This document shows positions 21,813 through 34,319 of a DNA stretch of 64,000 nucleotides, one piece after another. The position numbers and the translations under genes are program-made. Position 1 is the stretch's first letter, and each line of letters starts with the position of its first letter. Origin of the DNA: Pisolithus tinctorius (taxonomy: Eukaryota > Basidiomycota > Agaricomycetes > Boletales > Pisolithaceae); the NCBI GenBank assembly GCA_024663395.1, contig JANFAH010000014.1, positions 1,116,001 through 1,180,000 on the forward strand, written 5' to 3'. The notes beneath the pieces are model-generated. The model did no database searches, was not told where the DNA came from, and saw only the letters and a list, made by a program, of their open reading frames with translations.

Positions 21813-23771
21813 GGACTGGGGAACAGATTGGGTATAGCTGCGAAGCGGACGTAGTGTCACTCCGTGACTTCTACACTCGGACACCAGGCGGTGCTGGCAG
21901 GCGTAAGCTCTACCTTGCCTAGCACTCCGGTAGTGGCTTGATCAGGATGCTGATATGATTTCGGAACCGTTTCACCATCTCGGAACGTAGACCCCGATTG
22001 AGGGTGCGATGGTTCTAGCCTTGACCTCGGTGCGCATGGCACCTTGCATTCAACGCATTCACCTTGTTTCCGTCGAGGGCGGCGATTCATCACAGACTAT
22101 CGCCTCATACCCACGAAAATCTAGTGGGGATACAGGGGTCCTTCAAGGGAATTGTAAATTGCCGCGTGTGGTGTCCAACTCCACGACCTTTGGCAGTTTG
22201 GGCGGAGTTTGAAATTCCGGTCATCACTGGATGCAGTCTAGTCCAAGTCTGGTACCAGTTCGTATCACGGGTGTGCCACATTAGGGCACCGGTTTGTACC
22301 ACGGGTGCGCCACTCTGTTGTGATCGATATCAGTGGCACATGAGGGTATTCTGACACATGAATATGTTCGCTGAGAGCATGGCTAAGTCGTGCAAATGGC
22401 TGATGGAGATGATCTCAGTCACTTCAGCGTGTACCCAACAGGACCTCATCTAATTTGTTACGCAGACTCTAAACCTCAGCTGGTGCAGTTGGTGAAGGGA
22501 CCAGGAGCAGCTCCCTCAGTGTCCTGCGGAAGACAAATCCTGGACTCCTTCCGACCTTGACTCATCTACGTCCCTCGGTGCTGAATTCTTCCCCAGCTGC
22601 AAATCTTTCTTGGACGGGGAGGATTCGGTATTGTTCGCGGAGGTAGCGGGAATACATTCTCTTCCTCGGCCTCTGTCGATGTTGCCGTTAATAGAACGAA
22701 GCATATGTACCCTCTCCCCCTTTTTCAATATCACTGCATTGCCGTCGTGAATTTCGTGTATGTTGATAGCATCCGCTTTTCAAGGTGAATCTTTCATTAA
22801 TGACGCGCGGGTTTCTACAACAGCATGTTCACCTTCTCCGGTGGCGTCGCCTTTCACGAGTACGTGGACTCAGGGTTTACACCGATCACCGTGAGTACCG
22901 GTGCATATCTCTGGTGCGTTCCACATAGACCGTGATTGCATGTGAATAGGTTTCGAGGCCATGCCCCGTCGTGCCAGACTTCCCACATGTACCTGGCATA
23001 AATTGGGTGTTGTTGTCGTTCAGTGGACCCTCAGTGAACGTGTTTGGAATTCTTGGTCATGCTTGAACTTTCCTAGCACTCGCGTTACCATCGATTAACT
23101 GTACGCTTGCCTGGATTGCCACTCCACCGCCGTTCTCGACAGCAAGTGCTTAAGGGCATTTTTCCTTAGACCGGATGATTCTTTCGGGCCTCCGATATAG
23201 CGACTAGGGCTAGATGCTATCGAATATTGCGGCTTGTCCAAGAAATCTTATAGTCGGCGATTGCTTTGCAATGCGGGAATCAAAAGCGAGTTCTACTCTA
23301 AACATGAACCTGAGACGAGTCCGAACAGAACTGAGTGACATGCGTCGAACAACTCCGTAGTACACTCCACAGCAGCTCAGACCAGCTCAGTCCTCGCGTA
23401 TTTGTTGAGAATATCGACATCCACAAAAAACGGTCAGTTTGCTTCCTGCTCAACGATGGACCGCTACGGCCCTTGTGACCTGATTTTGGCCATTTTTATG
23501 ATTTTTCCACAGGTAAAGCGAGTATGATGGGCGGCTAAAGCGGCACCAATAAAAGTAGTAGCCTACCAATCTGCTCTTCTCTGGTCAAGACAATTGTTCA
23601 CCTCTTCAGATAAGTAACGTGCGCCGGAAGGCTTCCACGAGCTGTCAAACCTGATTATTTCTAAACGATGGGGTGCCGTGTCATCCCCGTGTTATTGTAT
23701 AAGGGGGGAATGAGGGGGGTAGGGAAGGGATCTCCTTTCCTCGCTCGAGTGCAAATTCGACTCGAGCTGCC
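21813..23771. other. Intergenic, no gene recognised
   Basis: About 2 kb without a supported frame. A short internal repeat around 22250-22315 (GGTACCAGTTCGTATCACGG / GGTTTGTACCACGGGTGCG) is visible. G-rich sequence lies just upstream of the first protease gene (23701-23730). Confidence 0.45.
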
Positions 23772-25423
23772 ATGCACTCCTGCAGTTGTTTGCTCATCGC
23801 TATCCTCGCTCTGTCGGTTGCAGCGAAACCGATCGAGATTCGGGCCAGCTCCGTTACTCTTTCTCTCGCGAAGAAACTCGACACGAGTGGTAGTGCCCAG
23901 TATTTGGTCGACCAAGACAGAGCTCGGGCACAGGCCTTAATCCAACGAGGATTGAACACCACCAGCCAGCAAAACCGCCGCGATGCTACTGTTCCTGCAA
24001 GCGAAAGTCAGGCGGTTGTCTACGTCGCGCAAGTCAACTTCGGCAGTAGCACTACTGAATGTGCGTTCAACACTGTTCGCGTTTGCCACCTCCTAATATA
24101 ATATCCAGACAACCTGGTCGTCGACACCGGTACGCAGCATATTCTGAGTGAGAGTGATATTGCTAACTTTGTAAGTGACTCAGGTTCCTCCACTACCTGG
24201 GTGGGGGCTGGACAACCGTGGACACCAGACAGCAGCACTACGACCAATAACGAAGCAGTGGTGAACACCTTTCCCGACGGATCTATCTCATCCTGGCTGA
24301 CCTCAGGATACAGTTAGTGATTTATGGCTCTGGCCAAATGGAGGGTTAGCTTTTTTGCTTGTTCTACTTCGTTCCGCGTTGATTCTGGAGTAGGTACTTT
24401 GTATACCGGACCCGTTTCCCTTGGCAATGGTCTCACAGTCCAAAACCAAGGCTTCGCTCTTTCCCAATTTGCGCAGGGTTTTCAAGGCTACGACGGCATC
24501 TTGGGGTGGGTGTTACAACACGCCGGCTTCAAATTGTATTAATACTAGCACTCAGAATTGGTCCAGAGGATTTAACGCTGGGGACTGTGGTAGAAAACCC
24601 GACTGAGACGATTCCCACCATAACACAGAATCTAAGGCAGTTGGGGTTGATTAGCCAAGCGCTCGTTGGTGTCTTCTTTGAACCTTCTTCGACAGACACT
24701 GCAGAGGGCGAGTTGTCATTCGGTGCTCCCAATTCCGCCAGGTACACCGGCCAGTTAACGTACTAGTAAGGTGGAAATTCCGGCACAGTGCAACCGCTAA
24801 CGCGTGTCCGCAGTCCTGTCACTGGTACAAGCCCTGCGTCACGTTACTGGGGTATAGACCAAAGCATCACTTACGGCTCTACCACAATTCTCTCTGTGAC
24901 CGCCGGTATCGTGGATACGGGCACTACCCTTATCCATCTCGCATTAGGTGAATTCATTACTGCTTTATACATGCGTCACTCTCTTCATCACGCAGCCTAG
25001 ACGCATTCATAGCATATCAGACTGCTACAGGTGCTCAGCTGGACTCACCGGCTCCGATCGGCACTGGGTTGTTGTACATCACCACTGAGCAGTACAATCA
25101 GCTCCAAAATCTCGATTTCCACATCGGTGGTGTGAGCCCGATCTAAATTTCAATTTCTCTGTTCTTGTTGTAATGCTTTGTTGCAGGACACCTACACTTT
25201 GACGCCTAACGCGCAAATATGGCCTCGTGCTCTCAACGCAGCCATCGGCGGTTCCTCTGACCTTGTATACCTCATTGTCAGCAATCTTGCCACCCCCTCC
25301 GGCATGGGCCTTGATTTCGTCAACGGCATGTGCTTCTTGGAACGCTACTACAGTGTTTATGATACTGACCAGAACCGTATTGGGTTTGCTTCGACCGAGT
25401 ATACTACCTCCACTGTTAACTAG
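23772..25423 (+). CDS. A1 aspartic protease (polyporopepsin-like), AP1
   Basis: A multi-exon gene, about 400 aa, starting with a signal peptide (MHSCSCLLIAILALSVAA), then a propeptide and mature enzyme. The first active-site motif reads LVVDTGSSTTWVGAG and is split by an intron between G and S. The second is AGIVDTGTTLIHLA. A flap-region Tyr is present in VIYGSGQMEG. IGPEDLTLGT, SPASRYWGIDQSI and the end of exon FLERYYSVYDTDQNRIGFAS are family blocks. Apparent stops in the genomic reading are all inside GT-AG introns. It is clearly more divergent than AP2-AP4 and its upstream region is different. Secreted acid protease. Confidence 0.88.
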
Positions 25424-26127
25424 AAGTATCTGATTGATATTTTAATAAGGGCTAACCGTAGTTCGTTAAGTTCTACTCTCTAATCTGCGAAACTTGCTTG
25501 GGATAATCCAATAACAATACCTTGACACTGAGGCCTTCGCCTACGGGATGTGTACCATGAAGGCTTCAACTACTAAGTACAGACTCGCAAACGCGTGGAA
25601 CTTAGGATGCCCAGGTGCCAGTGGTCAAAAAATGGGATTGATTGTACAAGGAGACTGATCGAACAACTACACAAGTCTGCGGAAACCTTTTTTTGAGATG
25701 TCCACAACACAGACTAGGATACCAGTAGATAAGCTTGTACTAAGGCATAACGCTAAACAATATGATACACGTCGACGATCTTACACTTCGTGAATGTCAT
25801 TTATTTCGGACTGGTGAGAGCTGCACCGTAGGGGGTCAATACATTATCCCCCTCCCTGACGTGTGAACCTACTGGGGCTTCATCAACTTGTGAGGACACG
25901 GTCTCGTGGGTGACATTGATTAGTATAGGTTGGGGAGCCTTGATGCGGGCAAGGAACATCATCGTTTGCACCGAAAAGGTGTTTGATAAGTTGGCCTACC
26001 TTTTGATCCCTGTAGCTTGATCCTGCAGTCTCTGAACCTCTTGGGCTAAACCCTAATTCATAAGGTACCTCAGAGTTCCGTAGCCGATTGAAGAGTGCAC
26101 GACTATTTAGCCTATACGTAGAGAGGT
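25424..26127. other. Intergenic, no gene recognised
   Basis: The 3' flank of AP1 meets the 3' end of the minus-strand DUF6534 copy C. Only short frames. Confidence 0.45.
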
Positions 26128-27379
26128 TTAGAGACAGCCATGATCACGACATGGAACATACGCGGCAAGAAGCGAGTTCGTGTACACTGGCAACAACCCA
26201 TTATTGCCGCATCATGCTAAGAAGGATTTTGACTTACGTCCAGATTCGATAACGTAAAGACCCATCCAAATATCTAAATCCCCCACGCATTAGAGCACTG
26301 AAATCGAATTTTCGAATATTAACATACAATTATCGTTCATTGTCCAAAACTGTGATTACCATAAACATGAGTTAGAACGTTCCAAGACACGAGAAAATCG
26401 ATGAACACACGCAAACGGCCTCCGCCAGTTCTGTCGTACTCGACGGAGTTTTAGTCAGAACGTTATATGCCGAAACGACGTGATATACCTGGTTATCAGA
26501 CCAGTTGCTTTAAGCAGGTGATTAGTACGGCATTTTCGGGACAGGTAGACCACTCACCAAGAGTGTATATTATCATGCGATCGATGATCCGTGATGTCCT
26601 AGTATTCGCTTATCGCCGCAATCCAACACCTAGAGGGATAGAGTGGCTTACCGGTCAAACCCAGTTTTCCGCAGGTTGAGGTGGTGGCTCAGCGCCATCG
26701 CAATCAAGGTATCACACGCAATAGAAAGGACCAGAAAGCCAGTAATGCACCAACCCCAGTTATGGGCGAGCGTTACAGCGTCCCTCACGATGGAGGCAGC
26801 GATACCAAACACCAGGTGAAGTGCGCATTTTGAAATGGCGAGGAGGCCACCCAAGATCAAAAGAAGTGGTTGCTCTGAAAGCCTGTACACTCGCAGAACG
26901 AAATACGCCTGGATGGAGATAAGGTTCGTTGCAGCAAACGTACTTGGTGCGATAAGTTACCTGGACAGCGAACGCGATCGGAGAACAAAGAAGTATTGTG
27001 ACGACAGTGGGTACAGGGAGAATAGTAAGCTGTTGTGGTTCGGCGTAATCCGCCACGACCATTGCCCACATCCCTGCAATCACGAATGCCAGATGAATCG
27101 TTTGAATCGATCTGCAAAGCCATCAGAGCTCGAAAAAGTGCCGCAAGGTTGATTACCCACATCTCGAATGCAACCTTAGTTCGTATCAGTGACGAGACTT
27201 GGATATGAAACGACAATCAAACGTACCAGACTCTTGATTTTCCAGTTATCCCTGGGGAATCTCTGAAAGTACAGGTATGCCTGGACGGTAGCGGCCCCAT
27301 ACAGTACTCCTGAGACTACCGCACCAATTATAATGGGACCAAGGATGGGGTTCGCATTGAAACTCGGCGCTTGCTCCAT
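26128..27379 (-). CDS. DUF6534-family membrane protein, divergent copy C
   Basis: The start is MEQAPSFNANPILGPI, followed by VVSGVLYGAATVQAYLYF (TM1). Further exons give QTIHLAFVIAGMWAMVVADY, PIAFAVQ, AYFVLRVYRLSEQPLLLILG, WGWCITGFLVLSIACD, IIDRMIIYTL, ATGLIT, FWTMNDN, IWMGLYVIESG and a last exon with LYTNSLLAAYVPCRDHGCL before TAA. It has the same exon plan as copies A and B but much lower identity, so it is an older paralogue. One micro-exon after ATGLIT is unresolved. Seven predicted hydrophobic segments; function unknown. Confidence 0.72.
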
Positions 27380-28640
27380 GGCAGGATTCCGAAACACCAG
27401 TCCAAACCCTACCCATAGTACTTATGGGTGGCAATTACCGCCGCCACCAGCGTTATTAGGAAACATGTTTGATGAATTGCCGCATTTTGAAGATACCGAG
27501 CCTCGTTGGGTCCATACTGTACTACGTCCGATCGACTGGGGCTGTTACATCAGTCACAGGACCTGGGACCAACTAAGAATGGTGAAGAGGCTGTGGGAAC
27601 CGCATGCGAAGCACATTTCTCAGTAGTCGTGAGTCCAGTAAAGAGTGTGTCGTCAAGCCCGTAAACCCGGTGGGCGGGTGACCATCTCTCTTGCTTCGAG
27701 AAGCCTAACCTGGGAAATAGCATGATGACCGCTCATAAATACGTGTCGTAAACCACGATGAAGGTTGCCGGGTACGGATCGAGGGCCAAACTTCAAGCGC
27801 TATGGCTGACGATAGAGTTGGCTGGGCGTTGGCAGTGCATTGGACCTACTACTGTAACTAAACATATACAGTCACTGGTTTCACATGTCACCCTGCCACC
27901 ATCATTGGACGGGACCGATACGACCTAGGCAAATGGGTTTAGTACCGTACCTGGCTGATAGCGGTCCTTCTTGGTCTGCAAGCCCAGGTATTATCGTGAT
28001 TATAGTATCTTCCATGAGTTATCGTGTAACAAAGAAGCTTCGAGTAAAGGAAAGCCGGGACCTACGGAAATTCCGCGTATGCGTCTTTTATTTACCCACT
28101 TGTACCCGCTGACAGGCGTGGGGCTAAGTTAACGTGAACACTGCTGCGGAGCGCCAGTGCCTCTATGTAGGCAGATTGAGAAGCCTTTTAGGTCCGATGT
28201 GGAGGCGGCGGCACAGAGCGGCACTCGAACTCTGGCCTGGCCACACATGAGCATTGAGTTCAGCTCGAGGGGTAACCCTGCGATAATTTACTTCTGATGC
28301 TGACGGGTCTGACTTAATGGAGCACTGAGGGGTTGGCTAGCTTTGGTGTTTCTTGGCGGACGAAGACCATGATCGCTGGTTCCTCTCCGATCACAAAAAG
28401 CTGTCTACTATCTCATGCTTGCAAGGGCGCACATGTTCCCAAGCCGATATGTGCGCCAAGATGTATGCATCGACAAGGACGTCACGAAGCACTGTGAGTC
28501 AATGTCGTCAGTAGGTGCCAATCAACTTACCACATGTATGTTGTGCGTTATGGAAAGGAAGTCAAGTTTCCGGTATTACCCAAGCTATACTTGATGCGGA
28601 AGAATCGGCAAATCTTTCTTTACTTACCCACACCGCAGGG
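27380..28640. other. Intergenic, no gene recognised
   Basis: Upstream region of DUF6534 copy C and then unassigned sequence with short frames only. Confidence 0.4.
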
Positions 28641-29158
28641 ACCAGGTTTGATTTCTTAGCACCCAAATATGATTACCCGATGTCAGGAGACGATTTGGGG
28701 TCCCTCCAGCGTCCAAGGCCTCATGTCCTCTGAGGGGTCATGAGTGCACACCCCAATGGAATGATATGTCAAAAAACGCACATGCCTGAAAGCAAAACTA
28801 TCCTCATGGAGGATGGCATCTGGCAATAACCACACCTAGAAAAAGGGCATACTATTTCATATGGGGAGCTTCGGACCTGATGAGAGTGCATTTTAATGTT
28901 GACTTGATACAATCCCGGCATTACAGCAGTGCCAAGAACGATAAAACGGACCATGGTGTCTGCACCCACGTACCTCGGGTTAGGGACGCTTTAATTCTCC
29001 TATCTCTTCGACGCGTACCTTTCTGTGTCCACAATCCGGAGTACGGAGGGCAGAGTCTGCTATTCACTATTGCGGAACCAACCAGAACGAAGACGTAGGT
29101 CGTAATTATAGTTCAGCGGAACATTTCGGACGCGCTGTGATTTAGTAGAGCGGACATT
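28641..29158 (-). repeat. Inverted loose copy of a protease upstream region
   Basis: Read on the minus strand, this stretch matches the upstream regions of AP3 (about 33480-34080) and partly AP4 (about 38310-38600). Shared words include TTTTTTGACATATCATTCCATT, GTGCACTCATGA and AGCAGACTCTGCC. No protease coding region follows in this orientation, so it is an orphan inverted fragment. The foldback MITE is inserted at its edge. Confidence 0.75.
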
Positions 29159-29828
29159 AGGGCCGCTCAAAGTTGCTAGAGGTTCGGCTAATTCCTCGGG
29201 TGTTTGTCGGGTGTTTGTGGTGAGTTTTCGGCTGAGAAGATCAGTATTCAAACTCCGACTGCTCTCGTCTAATCAGAATATTGATCATCATTTAGTATGC
29301 ATCCCCATTCCCCCCCCCATGTATACATCTGCTTTGTATTCACACTACAATAGTATGTAGTAGTACATATGAATGTGGATGTTTGCCTTCTTTGCTACCA
29401 GTTCATTATCACTTGCTAGATCTCTCTGTTGATAAGCATGCACGCTTTTCGGCGGAGTTTGAATCTCCAGTCGGAGCTTACATATTCGCTCACAAACTCA
29501 CAACTCAACCAGGCGAATGGTGATTCAAACTCCGCCGAAAAGCGTGCATGCTTATCAACAGAGAGATCTAGCAAGTGATAATGAACTGGTAGCAAAGAAG
29601 GCAAACATCCACATTCATATGTACTACTACATACTATTGTAGTGTGAATACAAAGCAGATGTATACATGGGGGGGGGAATGGGGATGCATACTAAATGAT
29701 GATCAATATTCTGATTAGACGAGAGCAGTCGGAGTTTGAATACTGATCTTCTCAGCCGAAAACTCACCACAAACACCCGACAAACACCCGAGGAATTAGC
29801 CGAACCTCTAGCAACTTTGAGCGGCCCT
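29159..29828. mobile_element. Foldback Harbinger MITE, 670 bp
   Basis: It has the same ends as the complete Harbinger element (AGGGCCGCTCAAAG...CTTTGAGCGGCCCT) and ATT on both flanks (29156-29158 and 29829-29831). Arms 29159-29465 and 29522-29828 are each 307 nt and, as far as I can read, perfectly complementary, including the nine-base C/G run. The 56-nt loop resembles the transposon's right subterminal region (CACAAACTCACAACTCAACC). It encodes no protein, so it depends on a transposase from elsewhere. Confidence 0.93.
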
Positions 29829-29831
29829 ATT

Positions 29832-30580
29832 AATTCATTTGTGTCTTCCGTCAGTTGATGGAGAACAAAAATTTGTGGACAGGCAGTTGATTCTACGGTC
29901 TCTACTACTTTCTCGCCGCAGTAGAAGAAAAAGAACCGAAACCTTGCCAATGCAAGAACTCGTACTCCAGACTACTCCCCCGAGTGGCAGCGCAACATGA
30001 TGGTGAATGCCTAGTGCCTGCCGTAAGCGGTGCAATGCACAGGAGCCATACACATGGCAGCTCGATGCAGCCGAAGCCTTTTCCTTAGCCTTGGACTGCA
30101 GTGGCGGCAGGAACAGGTGCAGGGAAAACCCTGCCGTTCACATTCCCTTCGTTTAAATCAGTAATGATAAAGGAGCTGTCGTAATCTCTCCCCTGAATGT
30201 GCTCAAAGACGAACATGTGAGTTGTCTTACATTCAACCCTAACATAAGGGCTGATGCAGATCTGAAAGGTCGGAGGATCTTTACGTCCATGGATATCTAC
30301 TCTGTAGGAGTCAATTCAGAGACATACACTGACACATTGTACATGGCACGTCCAATGAACCATACTGAAGTTAAAGGCCCTCGAAGACTTCGAGTACAAC
30401 ATAAAATTTTCCGGAGTTCTAGGAAGCAAGACGTGCACCCCATTTATCCGGATTCCTAGAAGGGTTGGTTGCGAGACTACCGAGAAGGGAGGCCAACTAA
30501 TGTCCGTGCCTTGTTCCTCTCACAATTCGGGACCCGAATGAGCGCCCTGTTCAAAACTGAACCATCTCTTCATGAATTTT
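29832..30580. other. Upstream region of AP2, no gene
   Basis: Short frames only. This replaces the upstream block that AP3 and AP4 share. Confidence 0.45.
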
Positions 30581-30593
30581 CACATAAAAGGAC
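30581..30593 (+). promoter_or_regulatory. Conserved TATA-like core promoter of AP2
   Basis: CACATAAAAGGAC lies 64-76 bp before the ATG. Nearly the same word sits at equivalent positions before AP3 (34249-34261, CATACAAAAGGAC) and AP4 (38863-38875). The leader GTTCGAAGCATCCGG just before the ATG is shared by all three. Confidence 0.65.
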
Positions 30594-30656
30594 AGCTGGT
30601 TATTAAAACCAGCTTCCTGCGCTGCGTTCGAAGCATCCGGACACATTCCAGCAGAC

Positions 30657-32313
30657 ATGTTCTCTGCTGTATCCTTGCTTACTACCGTCCTCTTTGCGTT
30701 GTCCACCGCGTCCAGCCCGGTTGAGATTCGCTCTCCGTTGATCACGCTACCCTTCGCAAGGAGCCTCAACACACGGGATGGTACCGTCAACCTCCTGCAG
30801 CACGACCAGGCTCGCGCAACCGCTCTTCGTGGTCGCGGCATTGCCACTGCCGCGGGAGAACTTGACCGTCGCCAGGGCAGCATACTCGTCACTAACGAGG
30901 TGGCCCACTACATTGCAGCGGTTGGCATTGGTAGTCCCGCTACTACTTGTGCGTGCCAAAAATTTCCTGTGTTGGGTTGTCTGATCTAATGTCACGTGTA
31001 TTAGACAACCTGATCGTTGACACCGGTGCTCAATATGGCTTCTTTATCTATTCCGGGTCCTGATGGGTTTTCAGGATCTTCAAACACCTGGGTTGGAGCC
31101 GGAATTCCTTACGAAGTGACGAGTACTAGCGTGGACACTGGCGAACCTGTGGTAAGTAGTCGCTGCTCACCACAATAGAATGGTACCGATTGATTATCGC
31201 AGTCCGCCACCTACGGCAACTACTCTTTCTCCGGTAGGTCCACTGCACCGCATCTACTTGACAATGTGATGACTAACCGATGTAGGAAAGGAATATACTG
31301 ACACTGTTACCCTCGGGTGTCTCACCATCACCCAGCAGTCGATAGGTGTTGCCTCGCAATCAGCCGGTTTCTCGGGCGTAGATGGCATCCTTGGGTAAGC
31401 GATATCTTTGCGCTTTGATGTCTATATCATTGATATTTTATAGGATAGGTCCGGAAGATTTGACCGTGGGCACTTTGACTAATGAGCCATCCACCGGAAT
31501 TCCTACCGTTACCCAGAACCTGTACACGCAGGGAACGATCCCCGCCGAAATTGTTGGCATTTCCTTCGAGCCTACTACCACCACATCATTCAGGAACGGA
31601 GAATTGACGTTCGGCGGTGTTGATTCCGGCAAATACACCGGTACCTTGAATTACACGTGAGTACGAAACTATTGTTGATGCATGCGACGCTGACACTGTG
31701 TCACCAGTCCCCTCACCACCACTAGCCCTGCTTCGCGATACTGGGGTATAAACGAGAGTATTGCCTATGGTGGGACGACCATCTTGTCGACGACCGCTGG
31801 TATTGTTGACACTGGTACCACTTTGATCCTCATTGCTTCTGGTGAGTTGAGTTCCTACTAACGTTGGAAGAATGAAGGTTGATGGATGCGTAACAAGACG
31901 CCTTCAACCAGTACCGGTCTTTGACTGGTGCCGTGAGCGATTCCGCCACTGGCATGTTGCGAATCACCACTTTGCAATACATTGCACTCCAGAATCTCAA
32001 CTTCAACATTAACGGTGTAAGTTCCTTTGCATACCTTGTACATTGATCTCACCTAGTACTTACTATGCAGGTCACCTATACTTTGACTCCTAATGGTCAG
32101 ATCTGGCCTCGTGCCCTCAACACGTACATCGGTGGCAGCTCCTCTTACGTGTACCTCGTCGTCAATGACATTGGAGTTGGATCGAACTCTGGCTCTGGTC
32201 TGTACTTCGTTAATGGCCAGGCTTTCCTCGAGCGGTTCTACAGTGTCTTCGACACTACCAACGCTCGTGTTGGGTTCGCTACGACGCCATATACTGATGC
32301 TATTACAAACTAA
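30657..32313 (+). CDS. A1 aspartic protease (polyporopepsin-like), AP2
   Basis: Signal peptide MFSAVSLLTTVLFALSTAS, propeptide ending near LDRRQ (likely Kex2 site), then the mature enzyme. Active-site motifs: DNLIVDTG/SSNTWVGAG (intron between G and S) and AGIVDTGTTLILIA. Other blocks: YGNYSFSG (flap Tyr), YTDTVTLG, VDGILGIGPEDL, SPASRYWGINESI, TYTLTPNGQIWP and ERFYSVFDTTNARVGFAT. Each intron has good splice ends and the frame stays open to the stop. The gene is very like AP3 and AP4. A helicase fragment lies downstream. Confidence 0.9.
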
Positions 32314-34248
32314 ACATTTAATGGCTTGCAGGGAGGTAAGGTCTGTGTTACAGGACGATATAATTTTCTGTGGACTTTTCTACGGACTTTTCTGTGGACT
32401 TTTTAAATAAGACTATATATTGAGATTCGTCTGCAACCTTTCGTTGCGCATGTTGTAACTTGTCACCAATATATTGGCTACAAATGTTGCACGCCAAGAT
32501 GGTTTACTCCGGAACACAGAAAGTTTGCAACCTCAGGCTATGGTTTTCAGCCAACAGTTCCGCACAATGAGACTAGCAAGTCCAAAGTCACGCAGAAGCC
32601 AGATATTGTTATGTCCGCCGCCGTGGGAGGTCGCTGCATATAAATTAAGGGAGGGCCCCTGCAGTAGTGGGGCTGCAAGGTCAACAATGACAGCTGACAA
32701 CGTCAGCTCTTGTGAATGGTAGCCCATAAACGCATCTGCAGGCACAACCACTTTGTCCTTTGCAGGTGCGGTGTGAACACGAAAGAATTTGGTCAGTTCC
32801 GCAGAGATGACCAAGTCCTCGACGTCTTAAGTTCAACCGGCTTGACAAGGACACTTAAAGGTGGGTGTTGCAGTCGAACTAGACCGCCCGCGCGCATTGT
32901 CAGTTCTTCCTCGGACTGAGTAAAATATCAACGACGGTGCCCCGTGCTCCATTAGTTATGTCAAGGTCCAATTGCTACAGGAAAATCGGCAGCGGGCGAT
33001 CAGCCCATGGATGCAGTCGAAGACTCCCAAAGCAACAGAGGCTGACAAGTAATCTTAATCATCCATCTGTCAACGATTCTGGCACGACAGCATCACTCTC
33101 TACTTGGCAATCAATCGTTATCTACGCGACTGTCAACGCGTTTTGCCGGGAGTTCGGGGGCACGATTGTCCGGCTTTCCATACTGCTGCGAATAGAACAT
33201 CAAGCAGCCGTCTGCTTCGGTCGCCTTAGGGACGCAACCTGAAGAAACCATACGCAACAGGAGCGCCCCGGAAACACCTCCGGCGAAAACAGAGAACAAA
33301 CTCCTGTTCACTATGTCAAGTCACTGGTGTCAATACTTGGTCTTCAAACCAGATAAGTTACAACCTGCCAGTGGGACTGGGTGATACAAGGGCCATGGAA
33401 CTAAATCTGGTATGTACGTATATGCGAATTCAAGTACTGGAGTACTGATCGGCGAACCGAACGTCATGCATCCTGCTAATCACAGCCCGTCCGAAGTGTC
33501 CCAAACCACAACTTACGTAATACGACAGACGTCTTAATCTTGCTTGGTTCCGCAACAGTGAGTAGCAGACTCTGCCTTGCGTGCTCTGGATTGAAGACAC
33601 AAGAGGATGCGTGTCGAAGAAATGGTAGAATTAACGTGTCCCTAATCTGAGGTACGCCTGTTATTTGGAAGTTCTCAAGGACTCCTCCAAATACCTCCCC
33701 AAACAAAAGCAGACTGAGAGTTTGTCGCCTTGGACGGGTTTTGATAGGATTATCTGAATCTGATGCTAGTGCTGTATGTACTGTGAATAGTGCATGACAT
33801 TATGGTCTATTTTGTTATTCTTGACATTACCGTAATATTGGGCTTGTGCCATGTCAACATTATAATGCACTCTCACCGGATGCGAAACTCACCAGGTGAA
33901 ATAATATATAGCCCCCTTTTAGGTATGGTTATTGCCAGATGCCTGTCCTCCCAGAGGACAGTTTTACTTTCGAGCATGTGCTTTTTTTGACATATCATTC
34001 CATTGCAGTGTGCACTCATGATCCCTCGGAGGACATGTGGCCTGGGATCGCCTCCCGACAAGACAATCTCGGTTCGTTCTCGGATAGTTCGGTACCCTCC
34101 ACCAATCGGCGCAGATTCCCTCCGTGCTGATACGTATGTTCGCTGTCTTTTGTCACATATTAGAGCCTGTTCTAGGCTTGGCACTCAGCCCGCGCCTCTC
34201 CCGACACAAGCGACATAAGCGGACCGTGTGTTTTTCTTTATGAGTTTT
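32314..34248. other. Intergenic between AP2 and AP3
   Basis: Holds the PIF1-helicase fragment (32533-32814, minus) and, from about 33480, the AP3 upstream block also found inverted at 28.6-29.2 kb. The stretch 32460-33100 resembles 36080-36900 downstream of AP3. Confidence 0.6.
32533..32814 (-). pseudogene. PIF1-type helicase C-terminal fragment
   Basis: The minus frame gives FRVHTAPAKDKVVVPADAF, MGYHSQELTLSAVIVDLA, and NIWLLRDFGL. The first matches the helicase region before motif V/VI. The Y-x-SQ-x-LT block corresponds to the conserved 'YxSQGxT' motif, with Gly replaced by Glu, and RLLRDF-like sequence ends the domain. No ATP-binding part is nearby. Such helicases occur as genes in their own right and in Helitrons. 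Confidence 0.6.
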
Positions 34249-34319
34249 CATACAAAAGGACTGGTCGTTGAAACCAGCTCCCTTCGGCGTTCGAAGCATC
34301 CGGGTACCCTCCAGTAGAC

